From Microtetraspora niveoalba (GTDB lineage: Bacteria; Actinomycetota; Actinomycetes; Streptosporangiales; Streptosporangiaceae), in NCBI RefSeq assembly GCF_001570405.1, contig NZ_BBYM01000015.1:42274-106273 (forward strand): 64,000 nucleotides of DNA, read 5' to 3'. This document shows, piece after piece, positions 43,834 to 52,722 of the stretch; the stretch's first letter is position 1; the number at the start of each line of letters is the position of its first letter. Below the pieces are notes generated by a model. It saw nothing but the letters and a program-made list of their open reading frames with translations, made no database searches and was not told the DNA's origin. Position numbers and translations under genes: made by a program.

Positions 43834-46800
43834 TCACCGGCCTTTCCAGAAGGGGCGGCGTTCGGAGCGTCGCCCCTTTCCACTGGGCGGCTCCTGAGCG
43901 GCACCGTCCGGCTCCCCGGCGGCCTGTGCTTCCGCGGCGGTGCCCCGGCTCCCGGCGGTGCCTGCTTCCCCGGCGGCGCCTTGCTCCCCAGCGGCCTGTG
44001 CTTCCGCGGCCGGGCTGTCGGAGAACGGGGAGCCGGGCACCTCTGCCGGCGAGGCACCGGAAAGCCGCGCCAGGAGCTCGACGGCCCGCCGCCACAGGTC
44101 GGCGAGGCCGACGTCGGCCCGCTCGGCCCGATCGAGCGCCTCCGCCAGGGCGGCCAGCTCGGCATGGCCGCCGATCATGTGATCGAGCACGCGCAGGCGG
44201 CTGGCGAGATCCGCCAGGTACCGCCGGCGAGCCGGCTCCGGGGACGTCTCCATGTCCCGCAGCCGCCGCAACTCCTCGGCCAGTTGCGGCCTGATGCCGT
44301 CGAGGGTCGTCGTCGGCGCGGTTGCGCCGCCGGGCGACCACCCCGGGGCGCCGCCCGTGAACCCTCTGCCCGGCCGAGGCGGCCGTGACGACGGGGCGGC
44401 GGCGGGCCCTCCCCCCGAGACCGGCCCGGAGGCGCGGCGACGTTCCCGGGGAGCCGGCCCGGATCCCGGTACGGCCGGCCCTGCGGGCATCGCTCCCGGC
44501 GTCGACGGCGGCGCCGGCGCGGGGGAGGGCGCCGCCGGCGGCGGGCTGATCCCGTTGTCCGCCCAGGCCAGGGGGGCGTCCGGGGGACCAGCCGGTGCGG
44601 AAGGAGGCGCGGACAAGAAGGCCATGGTCGTCATGGCGGACGTCATGACGGGCTGGGGCGGCTCCCAGCCGCTGGGCAGTTCGACCGGCTGGATCACATG
44701 ATGCTCCGGCTCGCCACCGGCGACCACGCGGGTGTCCACCGCGACGAACGCGGTGAACCGGCAGAGCACGCCGAAACGCAGTGACGTCTCGACGATGTCG
44801 TGCTCCAGCGACCGGTCGCCCACGGCGTACCGGTCCTCGAGGGCGCGTACGTGGGCCCGTGCCCACACTGCGCGCACGGCGCCTCCCTCGGCGGCGCCCG
44901 TCACGGCGACGGCGGGCACCCGCGTCTCCCACGGGCGTCCGTCCGAGGTCAGGCCCTGTACGGTCAACGCCTGCCGATCGTCCACGAGCTGTCCGGACGA
45001 GGTCCGGTCTCCCGCCGTGCCGCCAGGGGAGGCGGAACCCTCAGCCGCGTCACCTGTGCCGGACCGGGGGACCCGCCGGGGCTCTTCGGCGGGCGCGCAG
45101 GCGCGATAACGCCCGGAGACCACCAGCGGAACGCCGGGGTAGAGCGAGCCGGCGTGCGTCACCGTGCCCGGGATCAGGTCGAACCCGTCGGCCCGGACCG
45201 AGAGGCCGGTCACCAGAGGTGAGCCGATCCGGCGGTGGATGTGCTCCATCGCCTCGTCCAGGCGGTCCTCCGACTCGACCAGCTCGCACCGTCCGGAGCC
45301 GAGGAGCGCCAATCTGCCGAGGAACCCGGCGTTCACCGCCCGGTCGATCCCGACGGCGTGGACCCGGACGCCGCTCAGTCGCGCGCCGGTCCGCTCCAGG
45401 ATCTGGTCCTCGTTGCCGACCTGACCATCGGTGACCAGCACGAGCACCCGATCGCGTGACCCGGCGGGCGCGGAGGTGCGCCCGTGCGGACCACCGCCGG
45501 CCGCCTCGCCGGGCAGGGCCGCATCGATCTGATCGACGGCCTCGCCGTGACCGTTCTCGTCCGGGGCGTGATGCTCCGGCGGCGACGCGGATTCCGGCCC
45601 CTGGCCGGGGAAGTGGTCAGGGGAACGGCCGGACACCGGACGGCCGAACGGCGAATGCTGGAGATCCGGCCGGTCGGGCGGTGGGGGAGCCGAGCCGTCC
45701 AGCAGACGCAGCGCCTCCTCCAGCGGGGCGAGGATCTCGGTGCCGCCCCGCGCTTCCACCCGGCACAGATGCTCGATCGCGCGATAGCGGTTGCGGTCGG
45801 TGGCCGGTGTGAGCCCGCCGGAGAAGGCCCGCTCGATCGTCGAGTCGAACGCGAGCACGGCGAATCTGTCCCGGGCGGTCAGTGTGTCCACGATGCGCGC
45901 CGCGGCGCGCCGGGCGGCGACCATCTTCCAGCCGGCCATGCTGCCCGAACGGTCGAGCAGGAGGACGACGTCCCGCGGAGCGGTCTCGGCCGGCGGGTCC
46001 GCGGGCGGGACGACGGTCAGCGTGAACGTGCCCTCACCGGGTGACGGCTCGATCGCCACGCCTGCGTCCGGCGTTCCCGCGGTGCCGGGTTCGGTCGCGA
46101 TGCCCTGGTCGGACGCGTGCGCGTCTTCCGAGCCGGCAGGGGTCCCGATGGAGCCGGCCGGAGTCCCGGTGGGCGGCGGCTCCGACGGCCGGCCCGCGGG
46201 CGGCACCGCGACGGCAGGGGGCCGGGCGGCGGAGTCGGGGACGAGGGCCAGGGACGTGGACGGGGCGAAGGCGAATCGCAGGATGAAGTCGCGATCCAGG
46301 CGCTCTCCCGGCACCAGGCTGATGCTGTTCCCCTCGCGGGCGACCTCGTGCAGGCTGGATCGGATCGCGTCCAGCCGCAGTCCGGCCGGATCGATCGTCG
46401 TCACGAGCGAGAGCCGCACCGGGTTGGGAAATCCGGGCAGGAGCACCGGCGGCGTCACCCGGGAGGCGTCGGGCACCGCGTCCGTGTCCGGCGCGGTGCC
46501 GTCTCCCGCTCGGCCGCCGTCCAGTGGCGTGCCGGGAACGTAGCGCGGCGCCACCACGAGCGGGAAGCGGAACTCGGCCGCCCCGTCCTCGAAGGGGAGG
46601 GGCTGGCTGAGCGTGAGGTGTACCCGTACCCGCTCACCGGCCAGGACGTTGCCGACGCGGACGGTGAACACGTCGGGGCGGTCCTCCTCCGCCATCGCCG
46701 CCCGACGCCCGGCGGCGAGCGCCCGGTCGTAGTCGGCCCTGGCCTGCCCGCGCTCCTTCAGCACGCCGTCGATCACCCGGTTGTCGGCGACCATCCGGAA

Positions 46801-47037
46801 GGCCGTCACGGCGGCGCGCGGCGGCAGCGGGAAGACATAGGTCGCTTCCAGGGTGACGTCGAAGGGGTTGCGGAACCCCTGCGCCATCTCGACGCCGGCC
46901 ACGAGACCCGCGACGCGCGCGGTGATGTCGACGCTCTCCAGCGGAAGGTTGCCCTTCGCCGTTTCCAGCGCGCCGAACCCGGCGTCCGGCAGGGGATGAC
47001 ACTGCTCGGGCGGCAGTGTCGTGATCGGGACAGACAT
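43834..47037 (-). CDS. Large VIT and VWA domain protein
   Basis: A 1067-residue protein. The N-terminal VIT domain (residues about 15-150, with FRNPFDVTLEATYVFPLPPRAAV) is followed by a variable Pro-rich link. A VWA domain starts near residue 355 with the MIDAS motif DVVLLLDRSGSM (D362), plus VLVLVTDGQVGNED. A long Pro/Gly/Ser-rich region follows, then a helical C-terminus with a Lys/Arg-rich end (KGRRSERRPFWKGR). There is no signal peptide, so it is probably cytoplasmic. VIT/VWA proteins of this type (inter-alpha-trypsin inhibitor-like) have no known function in bacteria. It sits 3 nt after merR, has AAGGGAG upstream and is likely controlled by it. Confidence 0.85.
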   Translation of the reverse strand: MSVPITTLPPEQCHPLPDAGFGALETAKGNLPLESVDITARVAGLVAGVEMAQGFRNPFDVTLEATYVFPLPPRAAVTAFRMVADNRVIDGVLKERGQARADYDRALAAGRRAAMAEEDRPDVFTVRVGNVLAGERVRVHLTLSQPLPFEDGAAEFRFPLVVAPRYVPGTPLDGGRAGDGTAPDTDAVPDASRVTPPVLLPGFPNPVRLSLVTTIDPAGLRLDAIRSSLHEVAREGNSISLVPGERLDRDFILRFAFAPSTSLALVPDSAARPPAVAVPPAGRPSEPPPTGTPAGSIGTPAGSEDAHASDQGIATEPGTAGTPDAGVAIEPSPGEGTFTLTVVPPADPPAETAPRDVVLLLDRSGSMAGWKMVAARRAAARIVDTLTARDRFAVLAFDSTIERAFSGGLTPATDRNRYRAIEHLCRVEARGGTEILAPLEEALRLLDGSAPPPPDRPDLQHSPFGRPVSGRSPDHFPGQGPESASPPEHHAPDENGHGEAVDQIDAALPGEAAGGGPHGRTSAPAGSRDRVLVLVTDGQVGNEDQILERTGARLSGVRVHAVGIDRAVNAGFLGRLALLGSGRCELVESEDRLDEAMEHIHRRIGSPLVTGLSVRADGFDLIPGTVTHAGSLYPGVPLVVSGRYRACAPAEEPRRVPRSGTGDAAEGSASPGGTAGDRTSSGQLVDDRQALTVQGLTSDGRPWETRVPAVAVTGAAEGGAVRAVWARAHVRALEDRYAVGDRSLEHDIVETSLRFGVLCRFTAFVAVDTRVVAGGEPEHHVIQPVELPSGWEPPQPVMTSAMTTMAFLSAPPSAPAGPPDAPLAWADNGISPPPAAPSPAPAPPSTPGAMPAGPAVPGSGPAPRERRRASGPVSGGGPAAAPSSRPPRPGRGFTGGAPGWSPGGATAPTTTLDGIRPQLAEELRRLRDMETSPEPARRRYLADLASRLRVLDHMIGGHAELAALAEALDRAERADVGLADLWRRAVELLARLSGASPAEVPGSPFSDSPAAEAQAAGEQGAAGEAGTAGSRGTAAEAQAAGEPDGAAQEPPSGKGRRSERRPFWKGR

Positions 47038-47040
47038 CGG

Positions 47041-47934
47041 TCAGCTCCCTTCGATGGAGGATTCCGGCCGGGCGGCCAGTCCTCTGGCGACGAGGTCGGC
47101 GATGAGGGGGGCGGCCGCCTCACGGAGCGCGGCCAGATCACGGTCGGTGGGCGGGCGCGTCACGCCGTCCAGCATCACGGTCACTCCGGGGGCCAGTCGC
47201 AGGCCGTAGACGAGGTCCGGGCCGACCGAACGCGGCTGGATCGGGTCGGCCGTGTGCCCGGCCCGCGGATCGGCGAGGACGGGAGCACGAGGGGAACCGT
47301 CGGCCCACCGGGCGTCCGCGGCGTGGAGGGGCGTCGAGAGCCTGTCCACCGAGTCGTACGACATCGGTGGGGCGTTCTCGGAGACCGGCGGAGCATGGGA
47401 GACGTCCACCGGCTCCGCCGGGCCTGCTGGGACGGGAGCGGAGGAGCGGCGCGTCCAGAAACGCTCGGCCCGCCCCGCCTGTGCTGCCCGTCCCGCGCTC
47501 GTTGCAGGCGGTGCCGCGAGGGTGTCGGGCGGATCGTTGCCGCGCCCCGGCGGACCGGCGGTGCCGACGGGCGCGGCGATGCCCGGAACCGCTTCCGGCG
47601 CGCTCATCGGCGGCGTGCCTGGGGCCCCCGACAACCCGGCGACGCGTTCCAGCATGCCGTCGGTCGCGCCGGTCAACTCGGTCTGGATGGCCGCGATCGA
47701 CAGGCCCTCGGCCTGTCGGCGTTTGATCGCGACGAGTTGGAGCAGATGGCGCCGGCTGTAGAGGGCGACCCGGCCGCGCCGGGCCAGCGGGGGGTCCAGC
47801 AGGCCGATCGTCGTGTACCACCGGATGAGCCGCGCGTTCGGAACCTCGCGGACCCGCCCGTTGCGCCGCGGCTCGGCACCGAGCAGCGCCGCCGCCTGCT
47901 CGGCCAACTCTCCGATGGTCCACGTCTCGTCCAT
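47041..47934 (-). CDS. MerR-family transcriptional regulator
   Basis: A 297-residue regulator. The N-terminal winged-helix domain (about residues 5-95) reads WTIGELAEQAAALL, LIRWYTTIGLLDPPLARRG and the Y-S-R-R-H-L basic helix. A long disordered Pro/Ala-rich middle and a C-terminal part (PTDRDLAALREAAAPLIADL) follow. No metal-binding cysteines are present. It is the first gene of a two-gene operon with the VIT/VWA protein, and its promoter contains a perfect 11-bp palindrome, so autoregulation is likely. It is divergent from dps. Confidence 0.85.
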   Translation of the reverse strand: MDETWTIGELAEQAAALLGAEPRRNGRVREVPNARLIRWYTTIGLLDPPLARRGRVALYSRRHLLQLVAIKRRQAEGLSIAAIQTELTGATDGMLERVAGLSGAPGTPPMSAPEAVPGIAAPVGTAGPPGRGNDPPDTLAAPPATSAGRAAQAGRAERFWTRRSSAPVPAGPAEPVDVSHAPPVSENAPPMSYDSVDRLSTPLHAADARWADGSPRAPVLADPRAGHTADPIQPRSVGPDLVYGLRLAPGVTVMLDGVTRPPTDRDLAALREAAAPLIADLVARGLAARPESSIEGS

Positions 47935-47938
47935 GCCC

Positions 47939-47970
47939 GCATCATGACACTGTCATCGTGACAGTGTCAA
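47939..47970 (-). promoter_or_regulatory. merR promoter with perfect MerR-type dyad, leaderless
   Basis: On the minus strand, TTGACA (-35, plus 47965-47970) and a -10 near CATGAT (47941-47946) are 18 bp apart, or 20 bp if the -10 is TGATGC. The spacer holds TGACACTGTCA and TGACAGTGTCA, an exact inverted repeat with a 3-nt centre (47945-47969). MerR promoters typically have 19-20 bp spacers with the dyad between the elements. The ATG (47934) follows the -10 by 6 nt, so the transcript is leaderless. Confidence 0.6.
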
Positions 47971-47971
47971 T

Positions 47972-48010
47972 GTTTAGCGGGTGTGGAAGGGGTAGACCTG
48001 CTAGTCCGTT
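47972..48010 (+). promoter_or_regulatory. Candidate stress-sigma promoters of dps
   Basis: Two overlapping candidates are seen. GTTT (47972-47975), 14 nt, then GGGTAG (47990-47995) resembles the SigB-type consensus (GTTT-N14-GGGTAc/t). GGAAG (47985-47989), 18 nt, then GTT (48008-48010) resembles the SigH/SigR/SigE type (GGAA-N18-GTT). Either would fit a stress-induced dps gene. The sequence alone cannot choose. Confidence 0.45.
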
Positions 48011-48048
48011 GTACTGAGGAAGACTCCGATCGAGGGGGAGGTACCTTC

Positions 48049-48516
48049 ATGACCTCGATAAGCAGTCCGCTCTCGCCCGATAACAAGAAGATCGCCACGG
48101 ATTGCCTGCAGGGCGCGCTGGTCGATCTGATCGATCTGTCCCTGGAAGGCAAGCAGGCCCACTGGAACGTCATCGGACGCCACTTCCGTTCGATCCACCT
48201 GCACCTCGACGAGATCGTCGACCTCGCTCGCGAGAGCGCGGACCTCGTCGCGGAGCGTTCGGTGGCGCTCGGAGGCAACCCGGACGGCCGCCCCGGCACC
48301 GTGGCGCGAGACAGTCACGTGACGCGGGTCGACAGCGGCTACGTCGAGGACGGCAAGGTCATCGCGATCTTCACCGATGTGCTCGAGTCGATCATCCGCC
48401 GGATGCGGGAGCGTATCGAAGCGACCGAGAAGCCCGACCCTGTCACGCAGGACCTTCTCATCGGGATCACCCGTGACCTGGAGAAGCACCACTGGATGAT
48501 GCAGGCTCAGCGGTGA
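48049..48516 (+). CDS. dps: Dps-family DNA-binding ferritin
   Basis: A 155-residue miniferritin. It has the inter-subunit ferroxidase residues in GKQAHWNVIGRHFRSIHLHLDE and the DLAERSVALGG region, with the expected four-helix length. Dps proteins store iron, quench peroxide and, in some cases, bind DNA. The ATG has GGGGGAGG upstream. A catalase gene lies 15 kb away, not linked. A stress-sigma promoter is likely (47972-48010). A perfect 15-bp terminator follows. Confidence 0.92.
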   Translation: MTSISSPLSPDNKKIATDCLQGALVDLIDLSLEGKQAHWNVIGRHFRSIHLHLDEIVDLARESADLVAERSVALGGNPDGRPGTVARDSHVTRVDSGYVEDGKVIAIFTDVLESIIRRMRERIEATEKPDPVTQDLLIGITRDLEKHHWMMQAQR

Positions 48517-48520
48517 TCGA

Positions 48521-48554
48521 CGCGGCTTTCGCCGGTTCTCCGGCGAAAGCCGCG
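48521..48554. terminator. Terminator between convergent dps and the KAP NTPase gene
   Basis: Perfect 15-bp stem (CGCGGCTTTCGCCGG / CCGGCGAAAGCCGCG) with the 4-nt loop TTCT, 5 nt after the dps stop. Confidence 0.75.
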
Positions 48555-48678
48555 GCCGATTCCTCCCGGCGCTTCAGGAGCCGCTACGAAAGGCCGGCCG
48601 ACCGTCCCGGTGTCGCTAGGGAGCACGAGGGAAGACCCCGCCGGACCCGGCGGCCTCCTTGAAGCGCGGGCGGAAGCC

Positions 48679-51600
48679 TCACAGGAGCCTGCGGGCGAGA
48701 CCGGCGACGGACGGCAGGCTCGCCAGCAACTCGCGCAGGGCGTCCCATTCCGGGGCGCCTTCGTGCGTTTCACCCGCCCTCGCGTCCTTCGGTGTCGCGC
48801 CCGGCGAGCGTGCGTCCCGCGCCGTCGCGTCCCCTGGCCTTGTGTTCCCTGGCCCCGGCCCGGTCGTGTACGGCGCCGGAAGCGGCGCGTAGGGCACGAG
48901 ACCGCAGCGGGCGAGCGCGTCCGTCCACACCCGTGTGCCGTCCGCGGACGCGGCCCGTTCCAGCACCTCCAGAGCCGTCTCGCCGGAGCCGTTCTCCTTC
49001 GCCAGGGTGGACAGCAGATGCGGCCAGCGGACGGTCAGCGCCGCGACCTTCGCCACAGCGGCGTCACCGGCGCGTTCGGCGCCGGCCAGGCTCTGCCGGT
49101 ATGTCACGAAAGAGTAGAACCTGAAGACGTTCACATAGCGCTTGAGCTGCCGTGGGTTCGCCGGGGACAGGGCGGGAAGCGCGGCCTCGATCGCCCGGTA
49201 GGCGTTCTCGTCGCTGTAGAGATCGTCGTACACGCGGTCGGCCGCGAGCCGCGTCTCCGGCCACAGATCAGGTACGGCCCGGCCGTCCGGCGGCCGCCGG
49301 ACGGCTCCGGATGCGCTTTCGGGCGGCGGGCCGCCGGAGACCGCCGTCTCGTGCGCCGGGTCGGCGGCGAGCGCCTCCTGGGCTTCGCGGGCCGCCGCGT
49401 CCAGCGAGTCGGCGGCCGGCGCGGCGGCGCGGATGGCCGCCTCGAGGAGCCCGACGAGCTCCGGGTCCGGGGAACGCCGTCCGGGGGAGCGGGGCGCGCG
49501 CTCTCGCCGTCCTCCCGCCCCGGCACCCGGCTCGTCGGCGGTTCCCGCCGGGCGACCGGTCGTGTCGCCGGAGTCCGGCCCGGTCCACCCCCAGAATCGC
49601 GCGTCGGCCGGACGGGCGATCCCCAGGGGGCCGCGGTCCCCAGCGCCGTACTCCGGCCACCCGGCCCGGGACGGGGCGGTCCGCCCCCGGCCCGTCCGGG
49701 AGCGTCGAGGTCCTGGAGCGCCCCGTTCCGGGTCCCTGGGCGGCCCGTCCGTGCCGTACGTCTCGAATGAGCCGGTCCACGCCGGTCCGTCCGTGCCCGG
49801 GGTCTCAGAAGTGGCGGTCCATGCCTCCGGGGAGGCGTCCGGGCCGTCCGAACGCGGCCGCCTTGGCGTACGGGGCCGGTCCACGCCGAGCAGCGCGCCG
49901 ACGTATCCGGGCAGGCGGTGGGCGTCGTCCAGCACCGGCAGGCTGAGCGGAAGCTGGACGATCTTCTCCAGGAAACGCCACCCGAGCCCGGAACGCAGGT
50001 CCGGCGGCATGGCCTCCGCGAGATCCTGGTACGCGACCTCGACGTGGGCCGCCACCACGTCCGGCTCCATCGCCAGGACGAAGACGCAGTTCGGGAACTC
50101 CCCGGCGAGGAAGAGGTTGATCGCCTCGATCACCTGGGCGACGGTCCCGGAGCCGCACCGGTCCAGGTCGTCGACGAAGACCACGAGAGGACGCTCCTCG
50201 GTGGCCACCAGCCGCAGCACCCGTCGCATGTCGGTCTGGACGAGGTGCAGGAATCCCGTCTTCGCCCCGTAGCCGGGGTCGCCGACGAGGTCGCCCGCCA
50301 GTCCGGGAGCCGGCCCGAGCAGGTCCGGCGGCCGGATCAGCCCGCCGAACGCCGTGTCCGCCGACTCGGTCAGGAACCGGGCCATCCGTACGGCTCCCGC
50401 CGCGAGCACGCCCATCGAGCCGCACGCGCCGAGCGCGGCCGCGCCCGCGCGCAGGGCCGGGCCGAGAGCGGGCACCAGGACGGCGGCGGCGAGCGAGGCG
50501 CAGGTGAGCACGAGTGTGGCGGCGAGCCCGAGCACGACGGGCGTGAGCCGGGTGATCGCCATCCGGTAGGCCCGCCGCCGTACGGCCTCGCGGTCGACCC
50601 TGGCGAGGTTGAGCTCCAGCCAGAAGCGTTCGCGTTCCACGCGCGGCAACCGGCCGGTGACCTGCGTGATGATCTCGTGCGCGAGCCCCGCCCAGACCTG
50701 CTCGCCGTTCTGGTACATCCACGGGTTGAACCAGACCGTCGGACGCCAGTCGGAGGCGCGCAGAGACGCCCATACCGGCGCGGAGAGTCCGGGGTCCTCG
50801 CGGGCCCGCTCGCCTCCGCGCCGCCGGGCGCGCGAGAGCACCTCGGCGTTGGTCACGCGGGGAGACCCGGGAGCGCCCCGTCCCGTCCGGAGGCGGGCTG
50901 ATCGGCGGCGGCGTCCGGCGCGTTCCGCCGGGGAAGCGGGCCGGGCGAGGTGGATCTCGGCGGGGCTCCCGTTCGCCGCCCCCGGGTCGAGCAGGTCCTG
51001 GACCATGCGCATCAGCGACGTCTTTCCGGTGCCCCAGGGACCCTTGACGCCGATCGTCAGCGGCGGCAGCGACTCGGGATGGCGGATGAAGGCCGCGACG
51101 GCCTCCGCGTAGATCCCGTGCCCGAGCTGGTCGTCCACGGTCCAGCGGTCGGGGGTGAGCCGCGCCCGGGGCCGTACGGCGCGTCCGCCGGCCCGCCACC
51201 GCCGCAGCGTCGCGGAGGCGCGGGCGTGCTCCTCGCGCGTCAGCCGCGCCCGCCCGAGATCCCGTACCGCGGAGTGGGCGGGAAGGCCGCCGGCGTCCAC
51301 GAGCTCCCACGGCGTGCCCAGTTCGGCCAGAGCCTTCACCCCGAGGCCGCCCGCGTCGCCCCGGGGGCCGCTCCCTCTGGAGGCGTCCGCGCCGGGGCCG
51401 TCGGCCGCGTGCCCATGGTCCGCGTGCCCGTGGTCCGCGTGCCCGTGGTCCGCGTGCCCGTGGTCCGCGTGCCCGTGGTCCGCGAGCAGCAGCGCCGCGA
51501 GTTCGGAGGTCAGCGGCTCGCCGTCCTCCAGCAGCGAGGCCAGCCGCAGCAGATCCTGGGCGGCCGGTCCGAGATACACGTCGTAGACCCGGGCCACGAT

Positions 51601-52431
51601 CCCCCGGGCGGTGGACGGGACGGCGGCCTCGCCGCGCCTGCGGAGCTCGTCGGCCGCGGCGAGCAGCTCGCCCGGCACCGCTCCTGCCGCCGCCCGGCCC
51701 GTACGCGCGAGCGGAACGGCGGCCGCGTCGCCGTACACGCTGAGGATGGGACGCAGGCCGCCGTCCGCGCACGCGTCCACGGCGAACCGGTGCAGATCGG
51801 CGACGGTGACCACGCCGTCGCCGTCGGTGTCCGCCGCTCCGGTGAGGAGGCCGTCGGCGATCAGACCGGTGAGCGAGAAGCCGCGGAGCGGCGGGCGCTC
51901 GCCCACCGCCAGGCCGGTCGTCAGCGCCGCCGCCGTGATCGAAGGCTCGCCGCGTACGGGAAGTGCGCTGACGCCGCGCGCCGGGCCCTCCGCGTCCGCG
52001 TCGCCGGGCGCGCTGTCCACGACCCAGCCGAAGTCGACGATCATCACGAGGGCGTCCGCGGCGCAGTCACCCGCGCGGCGGGCGAATCCGCTGATCAGGG
52101 CGGCGAAGTCGCGCGAGGTCCAGCCCTGGCCGGTCGGCCACCGTACGACGAGGAGGTCGCCCTGCTCCGCCGCGTCCAGGAAGCGGGCCAGGTGGTGATG
52201 GTCTTGTGAGCTCCCGCCGGGCACGGACTCCACCGCGTACCCGTTGGCCGCCAGCGCGCCGACGAGCCTGCGCGCCGGCAGGCCGGAACCGGCGCTATCC
52301 GCGCGGCCGGGATCCTCCGGATCTTCGGGGTCGAGGAACACCAGTGCCTTGCGCGCGGGGACCGGACCGTCCGTCGGCTCGACGGCGGGGCGGGCGCCGG
52401 GAACCTGGACGTCTACCGTGCCGTGCCTCAT
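48679..52431 (-). CDS. KAP P-loop NTPase fused to a caspase-like domain lacking catalytic residues
   Basis: A 1250-residue protein. The N-terminal domain (about 28-270) has the shape of bacterial caspase-like domains: RKALVFLDPED, DLLVVRWPTGQG, LVMIVDFGWVVDS and a calcium-loop-like DTDGDGVVTVADL. The His (usually GHG) and the Cys (DxCxSG type) are absent, so it should not cut. Residues about 277-400 look like a winged-helix segment of STAND proteins (LLRLASLLEDGEPLTSELAALLL ... SAVRDLGRARL), interrupted by ADHGH repeats. The KAP NTPase follows, with Walker A GPWGTGKTS (K470), about two to four membrane helices near 625-685, and Walker B VVFVDDLDRC (D754-D755). The C-terminus has NPRQLKRYVNVFRFYSF. 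The start is uncertain (ATG 52431, GTG 52443 or TTG 52476). Confidence 0.8.
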   Translation of the reverse strand: MRHGTVDVQVPGARPAVEPTDGPVPARKALVFLDPEDPEDPGRADSAGSGLPARRLVGALAANGYAVESVPGGSSQDHHHLARFLDAAEQGDLLVVRWPTGQGWTSRDFAALISGFARRAGDCAADALVMIVDFGWVVDSAPGDADAEGPARGVSALPVRGEPSITAAALTTGLAVGERPPLRGFSLTGLIADGLLTGAADTDGDGVVTVADLHRFAVDACADGGLRPILSVYGDAAAVPLARTGRAAAGAVPGELLAAADELRRRGEAAVPSTARGIVARVYDVYLGPAAQDLLRLASLLEDGEPLTSELAALLLADHGHADHGHADHGHADHGHADHGHAADGPGADASRGSGPRGDAGGLGVKALAELGTPWELVDAGGLPAHSAVRDLGRARLTREEHARASATLRRWRAGGRAVRPRARLTPDRWTVDDQLGHGIYAEAVAAFIRHPESLPPLTIGVKGPWGTGKTSLMRMVQDLLDPGAANGSPAEIHLARPASPAERAGRRRRSARLRTGRGAPGSPRVTNAEVLSRARRRGGERAREDPGLSAPVWASLRASDWRPTVWFNPWMYQNGEQVWAGLAHEIITQVTGRLPRVERERFWLELNLARVDREAVRRRAYRMAITRLTPVVLGLAATLVLTCASLAAAVLVPALGPALRAGAAALGACGSMGVLAAGAVRMARFLTESADTAFGGLIRPPDLLGPAPGLAGDLVGDPGYGAKTGFLHLVQTDMRRVLRLVATEERPLVVFVDDLDRCGSGTVAQVIEAINLFLAGEFPNCVFVLAMEPDVVAAHVEVAYQDLAEAMPPDLRSGLGWRFLEKIVQLPLSLPVLDDAHRLPGYVGALLGVDRPRTPRRPRSDGPDASPEAWTATSETPGTDGPAWTGSFETYGTDGPPRDPERGAPGPRRSRTGRGRTAPSRAGWPEYGAGDRGPLGIARPADARFWGWTGPDSGDTTGRPAGTADEPGAGAGGRRERAPRSPGRRSPDPELVGLLEAAIRAAAPAADSLDAAAREAQEALAADPAHETAVSGGPPPESASGAVRRPPDGRAVPDLWPETRLAADRVYDDLYSDENAYRAIEAALPALSPANPRQLKRYVNVFRFYSFVTYRQSLAGAERAGDAAVAKVAALTVRWPHLLSTLAKENGSGETALEVLERAASADGTRVWTDALARCGLVPYAPLPAPYTTGPGPGNTRPGDATARDARSPGATPKDARAGETHEGAPEWDALRELLASLPSVAGLARRLL
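51413..51487 (-). repeat. 15-bp in-frame tandem repeat (ADHGH)n inside the KAP gene
   Basis: Five near-identical 15-bp units encode ADHGH in tandem within the winged-helix-like region (about residues 315-339). Such repeats vary in number by slippage and keep the frame. The His content suggests a flexible or metal-binding tract. Confidence 0.75.
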
Positions 52432-52722
52432 GGGAGCGATCACCGTGGTTCGTCGGAGGGCTGGTGGGGGCCTCAATGTAGACCTGGGCGAGTCCGAGAT
52501 GATCGCGACGGGCGGCGTCGATTACGTACTTCTCGCGCAAAGTTTGCGCGGACGAAGCGTGGGGATTCCCCGGGCGTTCATAACGTTTTGATCGGCTGTC
52601 CGGACCGACCGTGCGTAGCGCGCCAACGAGACGCAGCGGACACGGCCCGGTGGCGGGAGGCGGGAAACGGGTCCGGGGCTCGCCCGGGCCCGTGCGCCAC
52701 GAGCAGGCCAAAGGAGACGATC
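52432..52722. other. Divergent intergenic region between the KAP gene and the PhoX-like gene
   Basis: This 291-bp stretch must hold both promoters. TACATT, on the minus strand, is near the KAP start. AAAGGAG at 52710-52716 serves the PhoX-like gene. I see no clear palindrome. Confidence 0.4.

Noticed and set aside
51413-51487. CRISPR array
   Set aside because: The repeats are contiguous 15-bp coding units without spacers.
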